DNA of 64,000 bases, from the NCBI GenBank assembly GCA_026419785.1, contig JAODTK010001610.1, forward strand, positions 1-64,000, in the 5' to 3' direction. Source of the DNA: Sclerodactyla briareus (Eukaryota > Echinodermata > Holothuroidea > Dendrochirotida > Sclerodactylidae). The notes beneath the pieces were generated by a model, which saw only the letters and a program-made list of their open reading frames with translations, was not told where the DNA came from and did no database searches. Both the position numbers and the translations under genes were made by a program. Every line of letters starts with the position of its first letter. The stretch's first letter is position 1. This document shows, in pieces, positions 44,989-57,285 of the stretch.

Positions 44989-46029
44989 ACCGTGGCCTAT
45001 AGTGACAGGAACGGGTAACAAACCGTTGTGTGCACTGCGGCAAGTTAAGCGCGCATGCACGCTGCGTCAGAATGTACGTACAACCTTGAGAATGTAGTAG
45101 AAGTCATGGGCGGCGATCACGGGGGGACATGTCCCCCCCCAATATTTTGTGGGAGGGGGGACATAATATCATCAAATAATCCCCCCCCCCCCCCAATTAT
45201 TTGCGCCCGACTGGCGAAAAAAATTCCTATGATCATATGTACGGTACGGGCCAACAAAACAAAAATGGTCTAACTCAGTGAGAAGGTCGAAATGACAAAA
45301 AAAAAAAAAATCGCCCGGCGCGCGCTGTATACTATCTTTTCGGTAACTGCATAATACATTGGGGCCCACGTGTACAATACTTTGTCAGATTCGGACAAAT
45401 ATGATTTTCTTGTCCATCGTGTCATGCACAAGTGTGGTGAACATATAGGGAGGCCACGGGGAGAATTGGTTAGGAATTGCTTCCGTTGCACCCAACCCCA
45501 CTTCCCCTTCCCCACTACAACAGTGCCGGAATCCAACTGCCTTTTTGTAACCGCACACAGTTTAGTCCTTCTGATCATTATTGTCAGATTGCTTTGCCAG
45601 CTGCCGTGCTGTTTTTATAGGAGATGAAAGATATATGTAACGACAACAAACGGGCAGGATCGTGCACATCAGTATAGAGGGTTACGTGATTGACGTATGG
45701 AAACTATACAGGCGCGGAGCGGGCCGAAACAATTCTGAAAATGGAAATTGACGAAAAAATTTGAGCGAGAACTAATCTGAAAAATGACCAAATGTCTGCT
45801 GAATGGCTCAAATCTTTCAATCGAATGCCCGAAAATGGCACACATTTCCATGACAGTGGAGTCTTCAAGCAAATTTTTAATTGCGGCAGCCTCCAACCCA
45901 GTTGACGAGTCATCGAGTGGAAATCTCTAAGACATGGCATAGTAGGAATGGAGACAAGATGATAATGTGAAGAAATGTAAGGATTAACATCGATCAGTTT
46001 TCGGAAATTACTGTCAATTCCAGTGACTG
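44989..46029. other. Unassigned DNA with G/C-run remnants
   Basis: G/C runs lie at 45121-45194, including GGGGGGACATGTCCCCCC at about 45121-45138. CGCCCGGCGCGCGC lies near 45313. Frames here lack domains. Confidence 0.4.
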
Positions 46030-47094
46030 CATACTGCAATAAGTCGCCGAGGGAAGTGCCGCTCCATGCAATCTGTGGAGGTGGGTGGTCTGTAAGACTA
46101 TTTCGTGTACGTGGCGCGAATGAATGGTAATGAAAACTAGATCAGTTATCAAGAGTGTTCTTGAGATATAATTCAGAAATTATGTCAATTTGGGGATGTG
46201 CTTACTGCCATAAGACACGGAAGTACCGTTTCCGGCATTTCGGGGGATCATAAGGCTAAAAATTTCCTTGTACCTAGACGAGACCACAGATGCTGGACAA
46301 AATTGTGAGGAATAAACATCAATTAGTTCCTTCAAGAACGTTTCTTGGAATCCAAATTTCTGAAAATTATGGCCAATTTAGAGGAACGTGCTCACTGGCC
46401 ATAAAGCGCGGAATGCGGTTCCTGCAATCTGATGGGTCTGTAAAACGAAAAATTACCATGTACCCGACGCGTCCACTGATGGTGGCGGCTGGCCAGTAAT
46501 TGTGGAAGATTACACACGATCAGTTCTTCAAGACCGTCTAGAAGTATGAATTCGAAAGTATTGCAATTTAGGGACGTTGCTACTGGCATACGGTACAGGA
46601 AATGCCGTTCCTTAAATCTGGGGGTGTCGGTAAAACAAAAAAAATTCTGGTTACTCCTACGCGGTCAACAACCGTTCGGTGGCCCGAATTGTACGGAATA
46701 AACATTGATCGTTCCTTCAAGAATTTTCTAGAAATTCGAATCTGAAATTTCTTGCCCCAATTTTATTGACGTTGCTTACGTCATACGGTCCCAGATCCGT
46801 TTCCTTCAATCTGGGGTGTCTGTGAAACAAAAAAAATTATTGTACCCTACTCGTCAACAACCGTCCGTTGGGGGCCCGAATTGTACGGAATAAACATTGT
46901 ACATTCCTATCAGATTTTCTTGAAATAAAAAAAATCGGGACTTTATTGCGATTTTAGAGATGTTGCTTACTGCCATATGACCCCAGAAGTGCCGTTTTTC
47001 CCTTCCTTTCCTGGCAATCTGGGTCGGTAAAACTAAAATTTCCTTTAACGCCCAACGCGCCAACCCATGTTGGCGCTCCGCTTAGATGGTGCTT
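46030..47094 (+). repeat. ~190-bp satellite array (family R1 in tandem)
   Basis: The landmark CTTACTGCCATA-G, followed by a GTGCCGTTCC-GCAATCTGGG block, recurs at about 46200, 46390, 46579, 46774 and 46966, a period of 189-195 bases. Each unit continues with GTAAAAC-AAAAATT, TTGTACCC, GTC(A)AC, GGTGGCC, AATTGTACGGAATAAACAT, TTCCTTCAAGAA-TTTCT-GAA and ATTTAG-GACGTTGC. The last unit ends in the hairpin form CGCGCCAACCCATGTTGGCGCTCCGCTTAGAT that is seen in the dispersed copies. No open frame is conserved from unit to unit. Confidence 0.85.
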
Positions 47095-47542
47095 ACCCTC
47101 ATATGTCCCCACCATATTCAACACAGATCGCCGCCCCTGGTAGTAGTAAGTAGTAGGTTTGAGTCTCGGCATTCCGACATGCTCAGGTGATTTATCACCC
47201 TGGGATTGGCACTCCCGTTTAATTTTCGATACCGACTGGGCCGCGCCGGCCGTACTACAGCTAGACTCGACTGTATACCGGACAGTATACAATATACAGG
47301 TACTGGTCATATTTTCCGCCCAAAGATCTCTCATGGTCCGATGCTCGTGCCTACTATACGTTGTGCTATTTATTTTTGTGGGACTTATAATGACATTTTC
47401 AAGTTTTAATCTATTAATTCATGTTTTACTTGATTTATCCCTTGGGTATAAGATTAATTCGTTTGTCGCGAAAAAAAATTTAATGTGGTACATGGATCCA
47501 ATTTTCAGGAGTATTACCTGCCTGAACACGCACGAAAGGTAG
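47095..47542. other. No gene recognised
   Basis: CGCCCCTG lies at 47132-47139. The 127-codon frame at 47159-47542 has hydrophobic stretches but no family resemblance, and runs into an R1 copy. Confidence 0.4.
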
Positions 47543-47636
47543 CTTCTCAGTGCGATCTGGGGTTCCCTGTCATTGAAAAATTTCGTGTGTGCGCTGACGC
47601 GCCAACCGAATGGGTGGCGCTCACGCTTAGATTGGT
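47543..47636 (+). repeat. R1 repeat copy
   Basis: Contains GCGATCTGGGGTTCC, AAAAATTTC and GACGCGCCAACCGAATGGGTGGCGCTC followed by CTTAGAT. It lies 450 bases after the tandem array. Confidence 0.65.
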
Positions 47637-48228
47637 GGGCCCCCACAATGATTAGCCCCCCCCCCCCCCACTCAAATTCTCTCCCCGCGGTCGCCTGAAA
47701 TTCGCTGTTGTAGTTTCTGGGAGTGAGATGGACAGATGCATTGGGTTTTGCAATTCTCAGTAAAAGAACTATCTAGATAATATAAGAAATCCGAGCTTAC
47801 GCCTAATAGTTATTGCGGGTACTCCCCATATGATTAATAACACACCCCCGTATTGCATCAATGGCGGTTCACGTTCAGCTTAGCCTAGGCATGTAGTGTG
47901 TCTTTTCGAATCAGTTAAGTTGAATGCAGGCATCGATGGTTACGGTATATGCGCTACATACTTAGATATGCACAGTCACTTCCATGAGGTCACAGTCACT
48001 TAACAAAATACAGGACCAGATCATATCTGATACTACAGTACAGGAAGTGCACAAACTTAACTCCGTCATAAGAACGATCAAAAGTCCAAATATAAATAGA
48101 GATGACAACGGATAACAATTGGACGGGCATGCTAGAGACCTCGAGGAATTAGTATCAGTCTAGTGCTAGTGGTATTGTATATAGATCCTCTCTTTACTCA
48201 TTCCAATAATTTAAATCGCATTTAGTAT
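47637..48228. other. No gene recognised
   Basis: A poly(C) run lies at 47657-47670. Nothing else is supported. Confidence 0.4.
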
Positions 48229-48253
48229 AGGCCTAGGCCTAGGCCTAGGCCTA
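48229..48253 (+). repeat. (TAGGCC)n microsatellite
   Basis: Four tandem TAGGCC units. The unit AGGCCT is itself palindromic and recurs singly across the window. Confidence 0.9.
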
Positions 48254-48673
48254 ATTTGTAGCACAGGAGACTCGTAACGTTTAGGCTAGGCTGCCACTTA
48301 CACCCAGTAGAAAAGGTGGATACAAACCTAACAACGTTTTTGAACCCAACGACTTCAAATGCGAATATCAAGATGCCTGACAAATTACACGCTCCACAAA
48401 GGATTTTTTTTACATGGTACCTGCTCATATCGACGATCTCGATGGAAAATCTCGGGATAAGTTTTCTGGACCACAGGTTGAAATCTGCATTTGACGAGCT
48501 GCGCGGCCACTCGTATCCGGGTTGCCGATTATCGCCTTGGACCTTAGTTGTCTGGGATCTGTACTGCACTGAGAAGAAGTGAATATCACTAACAAAATCT
48601 GGAAATATGCATTGAATGACAGAGACATATTATATTTCGATAGGGATGTTAATTTTCGTTTAATCAGCTAAAA

Positions 48674-48711
48674 GTTTAAACGGCCGTATTACAGTTTGTT
48701 ACCGTTTAAAC
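48674..48711. repeat. Short perfect inverted repeat
   Basis: GTTTAAACGG (48674-48683) and CCGTTTAAAC (48702-48711) form a 10-base stem with an 18-base loop. No T run follows, so there is no reason to call it a terminator. Confidence 0.7.
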
Positions 48712-51488
48712 GTCACCCAGAACTTCGAAGTTTGTTTCACAAAACTCCCCAAGCCCAGGAGGATGCTAGCTGCAATAGAACACTTTTTTAGCCCAGTGAA
48801 GACTATATATTTGCTCAACAGCTGGAGTATTCCTGCACAATTTTATTTTTAGCACTCCGATATGGTTCAGGTAAGTGATGAAACCAATCAGAATGACAGA
48901 AATTGGACACGCCCCTTTGCCGAAATGCTGAAATTCCGTATATCGGTTACGATGGTAAAAAAAAACAAGTCCCAAAGCAGTCGCCTTGGAAGCCCATTTG
49001 CCACGGTGGACATCGCTGGATTTTGAGGAAGTTGAAAATGAATATTCTCATAATGTAATTCTTCAATTAATAAGCAGTGGTACTCCGTAATAATTTTGGC
49101 TCAAGATAAAGATTGCGATCTAAAATGGAGCTCTTATCATACCCATTGCATATTTTTGTCTTTTATAATCAAGCCATTTATTTTACATAACAGTTGTTGG
49201 CAACACACGACCTGTACTGAGATAGCCTTTTTCTCCACCAGGTACGTTGCAATAATCGATAAATGATAATTATGTGACATCTCTCGTTTCTTCTGGCAGT
49301 TTTACTTTTCCGTCACCAAAATTGATCCTGATTAAGACATTTTCACAATCATTTTAAGCCGATTCGCATTGGAGTGTATACCTCAAGAATATTGACCTAT
49401 TTTTCACGGCAAATTCTGATCGATTTCTCTTCGCAAGTGGGCTCACACTGACGCTAAATCACATAGCCTATGTAGTCCATAACGTTAAACTACAGTACTC
49501 CATTAGATATTCAACTGCCGTCATTCATTCATGGTGACATATCGCTCGAATGGTTTATTGCCATGTATACGTACGTCCACGCCATTTAGCTCAGTTTATT
49601 GCTTATGTGCAAAAGCGAGCGTGGCCGCCTGTTTTCTTGAGCCAAGCCATTGAATAGGGCTGATACTTTTAGTGTTATTGTTTGACATAGGCCCGGGCTA
49701 ATTGATTGTCAGATTAGTGGAACCTCGGGCACTACGCTGCACAGACCAGTCCCCCAGTAGGCAAACCGGATAATGATAAGTAGTAACTAGTAACGGGGGA
49801 TTTAATTATAGGTCTGATTCCTGAAAGATTTGAATTTCCTGGAGATGGTAAAGAAGTTGATTGAAATACCGCAGCCGAACAGTAGTAATTTCAAGGTCTA
49901 TTTGGTTTTGTGGAGCAAATCCGCAAAGTGTTGGAATGCGTTGCAAAATTCACTGGCAACTGTCAACTGGCAGCGTTTACGGAGAGTGGGGTGGTTGTTG
50001 TATCTATTGTCTCCCACAGCTTATATTTATAGTAAGGGTCAGCGCGGCCTACTTGTCAAGCTTCTATTTTTTTAATTTTTTTTGTTTTATAGACCTCCAG
50101 AGTATTACGGTATGTTGTAACATGTTTGCTTTGCTGATCGTTTGTGGAAATAAGGACTGAACGAATATGATTTCCAGAACAACGCTACCTGTGAATGTAC
50201 GGATTCCCGAAACAATTAACTGTATGGGATAATATTCTCACATAACTATAAATAAAATGGGATCCCAGCAAATGCGAGGAATTTCTAATTGTCTGGCGTT
50301 CATCTGTAATTCACATTAATTAGTTAACACTGTGGGATCAACATTGCCATCCTGCCTTGATATACGGAATGATGGTAAAAAAAAAATGTTGGTTTTTTTC
50401 TCACTACCCATCGTCTCTAACCTTGCAGTATAAAAATACAAGAACATGGAAAGTAAATAATGGTGGCATGATGGATACTAGAAGTTCCCCCCTATATCCC
50501 ACGCCGCAGAGATGCCTGTCTGATTGGGGAATCCTCATACAGTTACATTATAAAACACAGCTGCACTTCGGAATGAGCCACAGGACTCCAACTTAGCAAC
50601 ACCGTGGCCCCTTCGGTTAGAGTTGGCGCCTCACGTATCCTTCGACATATGCGCCGCTGTGATACATGGGTACCAAAGTCGGGTGAACATATGGCGACCA
50701 CTCCACCATGAAGGCAAGATGAGTCCAAGGAACCATTACCTAACATCCGTGTACCCATATTTCCACTTCTGAGATACACAGTCTAGAAGAGTCACGTCAG
50801 TAGGAGCTAATGTGTGACGAAAGTTTCCAAGCAGCGTAGACTGTCCAAGATTCTTGAAAGATGTGAATTTAGCATTCGGCCCTGTGCTACAGATACTACC
50901 TGCAGACCGAGGTGATTGACGCAAGATACCACCACTATAGTTGAAAGTTGGACCTGATGTGACGATGCACCAGAGTCCGAACAACCAACAGTGTCAGCAC
51001 TTGCTACACGTATCTGGCCCTAGGCATGCTCAGTGTATGCAGGCTCACCCCAACCCCCATCAACAACAATACTTCCCTTCACCGTAGAGGCAAGCTTAAC
51101 CCTGACTCATTGAATGGACCAGCGCACAAGCAGAGTAGTGAAATATTCACACTTGAAATAAGAAACAAATACAATCATTCCATATTTATTCTTCATGTTT
51201 TCCTTGACAGCTTGCATTAAATTTATTAGAGCTGTTATTTTCATTCACATTCTTTCTATGGCAGTAGAGACCTTAATTACATCCCTAGTGGGAAACCCGC
51301 TACTAGCGGCACTCCTTGGTTCTGAAAAAAAAAAAATCAAAACACTATTGTGAACATCGCGGTTCATTGGAGAAAGAGCCACAGAGCACGGCTGACCGGC
51401 CGGGCCGTCGATCACGCTCTCGGTTCACATTTGTCATAGAGCCCGGCTATTCACTTCACAGTCCGGCTATTGTTTGGATTCTAAACAC
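48712..51488. other. Unassigned intergenic DNA
   Basis: AT-rich. Frames at 49830-50160, 50543-50779 and 50736-50984 lack recognisable domains. An A run at 51324-51334 (a T run on the minus strand) lies about 150 bases beyond the LINE reading frame. The sequence next to the LINE stop (about 51200-51488) may be its 3' untranslated region. Confidence 0.4.
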
Positions 51489-54290
51489 CTACGATCGTAG
51501 ATAGGCCGGTAGTGTGCTATCTGACAGCCTCCCCTCAACGTAGCTCATTCGAGTCTCTTGAGTAAACGCTTCGTCGGGATCGGAGGTCTCAACGACCCTT
51601 GCCAGATCCCACCATCTGCTATACAGTTCTTGCATTGGTTGAGTGTCCGCTGTGATTGCTTCCTGTGGCAGGGTTTCCAAGATCTTCCATAGTCGTTGAA
51701 TAGAAGTTCTTTCTTACTTCCATCCGTACTCGTGTGGGTCTAATTTTCTTTGTTTGCCCTCTGGTAGCGCTCTCTCCCACGAACTCGACATAATCCTCCA
51801 CTTTGATGATCATTTTCCCTTGCATAAGGTTATAAAATGTTATCCGTCCTGGCGATGATGCGTTGATGGCGTTGCTCTATCGTCCTAATTCCTTAATTCT
51901 TTCAATTTTTCTTCATAAGTCTTGTTCCTCATACCTTGAATTATTTTTGTCATTCTCCGCTGTATCCCTTCAAGTAGTTGTATATCCTTTCTTAGTCTGG
52001 TTCCAAACTTGCCCACAGTAATCCAGATAGGCCTCACCAGAGCTTTATATAGATTCAGCAACACCTTGCGGCAAAATTGGTAAAAGTTTCCTTTGATGTT
52101 ACCCATCACTTTGTTTGCTTTCTTGCTGATTCTGCACACTCCTGTTGAACTTCATAGAGATTCGTTGACATAATACTCCCTAGATCCTTTTCTTCTCTGT
52201 CCTCCTTCATCTCCTTATCACCCATTTTGTACTTAAAATTTGGGTTTGCATGGTCAAAATGCATTACTGAACATTTGTCCACTGACTTTCATTTGCCATT
52301 TCGTTGTCCTGACATCAACTCATTCAAATCTTGCTGTAACTTCTGCTGGTCTGTTCCCTTTCCTACTGGACAAATCACTTTGGTGTCTCAGCAATTACTA
52401 ATTTTCACACTGCAATCCAAATTACTCGTTCATATAGATTGTAAAACACACAGGTCCCAGAACTGATCCCTGCACCACACGAACTTAGCACCTCTGTCCC
52501 TTGATAAACTTCTCCATTTAACACCACCCTCTGTTGCCGGGTTGCATAACCAATCTCCTATCCATTTCAATATCTGACCATCAATTCCCGTGCCCTAATT
52601 TGGTAATCATTCTCCTGTGTGGAACCGTATCAATCAACAGCTTTTCGAAGACAAGATAATAACGTCTACTGCACCGGCCGCGTCTATATACTTTTTGTTA
52701 TCTTGTCCCAAACTCCAACATATTTTGAAACCCATCGGCGTCCTTTCGAAAACCTTGCTGCGTGTCCAATATTAAATCATTTTCATCGAGATGGGGGTTC
52801 CCCCCCCCCCCGACAATTTGGTCTCTAGCACATCTCCATTATTTTCCCTGGAACCAAAGTCAAATTTACTGGGTCTGTAATTGTAAACATCCCCTCGATC
52901 CCCTTTCTTTAACAAAGGCGTTATATTTGAATCTCTTCAGTCCTCCGGAATGTCTGTGTATTTCCCAGGGACGTCGAAATTTCTACTTAATGTCATTGGT
53001 TAATTTCATTCCATTTTCCTTTTCGTAGTCCGCTTGATGGTTTTTTTGTCTGGTCCAGCAACTTTCCCCCTTTCATCCCCCTGTAGTTTTCGACACACCA
53101 TCTCCCTGTAATTTCCATATCCACCACCTTTGAGTTCCTGTCAGAAAATCTTACCGCATCTGGAACATCAGGTTCTTCCCTTGTAGACACTGTAGAAAAA
53201 CTTAGTCAGGGCCTCGCAGCTTCCTTATTAACTATGACCTCACCGCTATCCCTCTTTAATGGGCCCACTCTTTCATTCACTTTCTGTTTTGACCTAACAT
53301 ATTAATCAAAGGTCTTTGGATCATTCTTTGATTTTAACTGGATAACTCATTGTCAAACTCCTCTTTGATTCCTTTATTTCGTTTCACTTGCCTTTGCAAA
53401 TGTTTGAAATAGTTTTCCAAGTAACCAATCCTTGCATCCTCTTATTCTCTCCTGCTTTACGTTTTTTACGATGAGTCCAACCAGACCTTAGTCTCCACTT
53501 TGTGCTTTTTCTGTCACGTGTTCTCTCTTTCACAGGAAAAACTTCTTGATTATCCGTTGTAATTGTCCGTGAAATGTTCCACATTGCCTGCACCTGCTGC
53601 CCTCGAATTGTTCGTCCCCAGTTTCATTTTGCATAATTTCTTCTTTCATCTTTCTCCAGTCAGCCCTTTTCCAATCAATATATTTTTGCGACGTCGCTTG
53701 TAATTCCCTATAACACTACCGTCCATTGATACAGTTATATCACTATTTCCCTGTCTCTCAATCTCATATTTTCCACCTTTCTTCTTCAATGTTAGTACCA
53801 AGTCCAGGATATTATACCTCTTGTTGGCTGAGTAATATTGATGCAGAAATTGTCTTGTACCACTTGCAAAAATTTCCTTGAGTTTGGCAGTTTCCCAGAC
53901 AAATTCATCCCATTTGATTATCCGCATAACTGAAGTCACCAACAACTAGAACTCTGTTAAACTGCCCTGCCAACCTTAGTGTTTGCGCCAGAACATCCGT
54001 TCTCTTCTTGGTTAATTGCTTGGGCTTCGATAAATTACCCCTATTACAAGTTGCTCATTTCCAATGATAAGTCTACACCACAATGCTTTCTTTGTATTCT
54101 CCAATATTTATCCATCCTGGTAATTGTATCGTCTCATTAACATTAACAGCCCTTGACCGCCTCCTCCAATTCTGTGTTCTCTGAACACAGACTTGAAATC
54201 GAACAGGCCTCAAATGGATTTTTTAAAGTGATTGCTATGATTGTTGCAAAAGAGAAAATCACAGCACATTATTAAAGCCTTCTCGCACTG
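51489..54290 (-). pseudogene. 5'-truncated CR1/Jockey-group LINE: endonuclease, reverse transcriptase and C-terminal domain
   Basis: Minus-strand order. An APE endonuclease part contains R-I-G-G-G-G-Q (about 54165), IGVIYRSPSN (about 54030), VVGDFSYA, then WDEF and NILDLVLT (about 53805-53830). A linker follows. The reverse transcriptase begins upstream of a WIGDWL block near 52560, with VQGSVLGP at 52452-52475. The catalytic FADD box lies near 52380-52396, where one base appears to be missing. Then come CSVMHF, NPNFKYKMGD, EEKDLG, KANKVMGNIKG and LLNLYKALVRP (52035-52070). After RRMTKIIQGMRNKTYEEKLK the tail has EVRKNFYS and finally EAITADT. The frame is split by several stops and frameshifts. 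The N-terminal endonuclease and ORF1 are absent, as usual for 5'-truncated LINE copies. Best ORF blocks are 51885-52139, 53646-53945 and 51489-51825. Clade placement within the CR1/Jockey group is uncertain. Confidence 0.9.
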
Positions 54291-55640
54291 CAACGATAGA
54301 CGAATCCGCGTAAAATCCGGTCCCCTTTTCAGGTCGATCATGATTTAACCCGATTTGCCTCAGCGCCGCTCGAGTGCGTTTCAATCACGAGTATCAATTT
54401 GCTGCCCACTGTGATTCAAGTTTCTTCTAATCTGTTTCTGTGGGTTTCTGAGGTGTCAGTCGAATTTCTGAAGAACTAGTAGTAAGTAGTCGGAAGGATT
54501 TTGAAGATGCTCCCTGATTATTACTTCTCGAATCATTATTATGATATTTTACTATCACGTTTGCACCTTGCTACTGTTTTATTCGAGTTTGTGGAAAGAT
54601 TGGAAAGAACTTTGAATTGTGATTGAATCAACGTTTTCACCACTCAGTTTGGGGACACTGTAAATGCCATTAGTCAGTTGATTCAACCTATTGACTATGG
54701 TAGCACGGACAATCACTCGGGCAATCGCGGGTCTATTCTCGTTGCGTTTGCATGGTTTGGGTCGAAAGAACACATTTCACCAGTTGGGAACTTGAATGTA
54801 CGGTTATATAATTACAGCCGTTATAGAGAGGCGAGCTCGTGGGGTCGGACCCCGTGTGATGGCAGCAGGACGCGGATTGACAGTTCGTTCGGGACCCCCG
54901 TGTATTTTCATCGGACAGCAAACATGACACAGGAAGCCTCGAAGCAAAGGATATAAGTACGCTGGGCAGTGAAACAATGCAGAGATCCAGTCCAACGATG
55001 ATTCAAATGATTTTCTGATAATTTTAATATATAATTTCTAAGCTGATTGGAATACGACCGATCGCAGTGATGACTTGGGCTCGATCCTTTCGTCCAAACT
55101 CAATCAAACCAAACGTCCGCTCAACAACAACTTCAAATTTAAACGAAATTTGCGATGGCCGCGCCGCCAGGCCGCGACTGCGGGAAAAATCCCTAGATGT
55201 GACTTCACAGTATGTAAACACTGTGACGTCACCGCACGCCCATGCCAACGCAACCATCCGGGCTATATGTATAATACTCAATAACACAGGCCCGTTGCAC
55301 ACGGCGCACTGTCTAGTGCTCGGAAAGACAAAGTCCAAGCATCCAAACGCAACCAGAGATCGTGTCAGTGAAATAAATATGACATTAACGTGGTATGCTC
55401 TAGCGACAACGCACATGTATGAGAACTGATAAAGGAAAGAGGGTAGGTCGCTAAAAGACTCAATGGCGCGATCAGACAACAAACTAACCCTAACTAGGAC
55501 TAAAGCCCCCCACAAAAACATATAGCCTATACGTATACTAAGGTGATTATGACATGGGACTATACTGTTAGTTGTGACCTAGTGTACCAAATATGCAGTG
55601 TACCATCACTACTCTGGTATTGACCTCGTGACTCAATGTA
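54291..55640. other. Unassigned, CpG-richer DNA with overlapping open frames
   Basis: Opposed frames at 54678-54956 (plus), 54733-54930 (minus), 55024-55521 (minus, 165 codons) and 55067-55429 (plus, 120 codons) overlap, so at most one strand could be real. The 165-codon frame contains VVERTFGLIEFGRKD, faintly like the VERTFGLLK motif of Harbinger-type transposases. The residues before it do not match, and I do not call it. A perfect TGACGTCA lies at 55224-55231. Confidence 0.3.
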
Positions 55641-56639
55641 GCCTTGCTACTATTACCAGTGATTTAAATAAATAAAAGAAAAAGAAATTCATTTTACCAC
55701 ATTACAGTTTCGAAAGACGCCAGCAGAAAGACTTAGCCCTAACGTTACGTTACTTACTTTTCGTAGTTGCTGAACAGTGTCACTGTAAGTGAGGGTGACA
55801 CTATGACACAAAATTTTTCTGAAGAGTCGTACCTAGGGCCTAGGCTAGACCGCTGACTGGACGCCCTCATCATATGAGCCCAAATGCCGGTCTGCCTTAA
55901 CTATATTTCCTGTCTCACCTGACCCTCGTTCGAAGCCGTTGGCTGAAATTTGGTTTATGGAGTGTACTGTGATAGTATTTGAAGATGTCTTCGGCCAAGA
56001 GACCATACGACTTTGAATTTATCAGCGAAATTGTGCCTTAAAGCTTGTGTACAAGATTCTCTCGGTCGGTACATGCCGTTCAGCTTATAAAACAACTATG
56101 CAGTTTACACAAACTGATCAATTTTCTGGCATTATGTGTTGTTATTAGGAGGACTTCACTGGTTGTCACTGATGGTTTTCTATTATACTTGGTCCAGTGA
56201 CATTATCATTGACCAACTGGTACATACAGTGTTGTCAGCAATTGGAGGTCAGGTCATTGAAGGACATAACTATTTTGTGAAAAATTGCCTCAAAAAATAC
56301 AATTGCTTCTAAATCCACCGATCTAGTTTGGATTATAGACTATGTTCATTGGTCCATTGTTGTCTCGGGGGACATGTGGCAATTCTGAGGGTGTTCCGAA
56401 TTCAGGTCAAAGACCATTAAAGGGCACAACTGCTATTGAGGCCTATGTGAACAGACATGTGTATGCGGATAAACCGCCCACTGTGTATATCCTCGGTTTT
56501 GAGCAATCATTGTGAATAATATCTAACACCCCATAAAGACCCCCATTTTGGTCAGAAACCAAGATAAACTTCACCCCCCAAGTTTTTGTTTGTGACCATG
56601 CAGTTTTAATAATATAGGCACATGAATTAGATGCAAATT
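55641..56639. other. No gene recognised
   Basis: No supported feature. Isolated CCTAGG words lie near 55838. Confidence 0.4.
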
Positions 56640-57285
56640 TGATCCACGTTGGCTCTGAAATGACTTCTAACTTTGGGAGGACACATTTATCTCCCATCCA
56701 CAAAGTTTTGTTCTAATCTTAAAAGTTGGAAATCGCATGAAGTGCAAATTGACCTCCGAGACCTTGAAATGACTCCACTTTTCCGGGATCCAACTATAGT
56801 CCCTACCCACCAAGTTTCGTTCAATCTGCATAGTTTGGAAAATCGTATGAACTCGAAAACTTTGACCTTCGATGACCTTGAAATGACCTCCACATTTTCC
56901 CTGGATCAACTAAGTCCCTACCCACCAAGTTTCGTTCAATCTGACGAGTTTTTGGAAAATCGTATGAACTCGAAAAATTTGACCTTCGATGACCTTGAAA
57001 TGACCTCCACATTTTTCGAGATCACTTATAGTTCCCCTACCCCCCAGTTAATCCGACTAACTTTAAAATTTTGGCGTACCACTATGCAATTAAGCGCTCC
57101 CAGCATTGCAGTGATGCCCACTTTCAAACTGCATTCAAACTCATCCGAGATTCCACTAGGGCCCACATGTGTATCAAGTTTCACAGATCAATCGGATAAA
57201 GCATTTTCAAAAGTTATTGTCTAAACCAGCCTAAAAGTTTTTCCGGCGGCGGCAGAGCTTGGGACGGCGGCGGTGGCGTTTGGCG
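56640..57285 (+). repeat. GACCTTGAAATGACC tandem repeat (family R6), copy 2
   Basis: GACCTTGAAATGAC(C) occurs at 56760, 56874 and 56991 (spacing 114 and 117), with a more diverged earlier unit near 56653. Units share CCCTACCCACCAAGTTTCGT, TCAATCTG, TTTGGAAAATCGTATGAACT and CGAAAA-TTTGACC. Because 117 is a multiple of three, a 183-codon frame (56673-57224) stays open with repeated FDDLEMTSTF motifs. That is a by-product of repeat length and not a protein family. The right flank matches 18060-18150. Confidence 0.85.

Noticed and set aside
47159..47542. 127-codon frame with hydrophobic stretches, possible membrane protein
   Set aside because: No family resemblance. It sits between two R1 repeat copies and lacks other gene signals.
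48674..48711. Rho-independent terminator
   Set aside because: A eukaryotic context is indicated and no T run follows the stem.
55024..55521. 165-codon minus-strand frame with VVERTFGLIEFGRKD, similar to a Harbinger transposase motif
   Set aside because: The preceding residues do not match transposase order, and the opposite strand is also open. A single short motif match is not enough.
56673..57224. 183-codon open frame with repeated FDDLEMTSTF
   Set aside because: It lies wholly inside a tandem DNA repeat whose unit length is divisible by three. The related repeat at 17.8 kb has no open frame.
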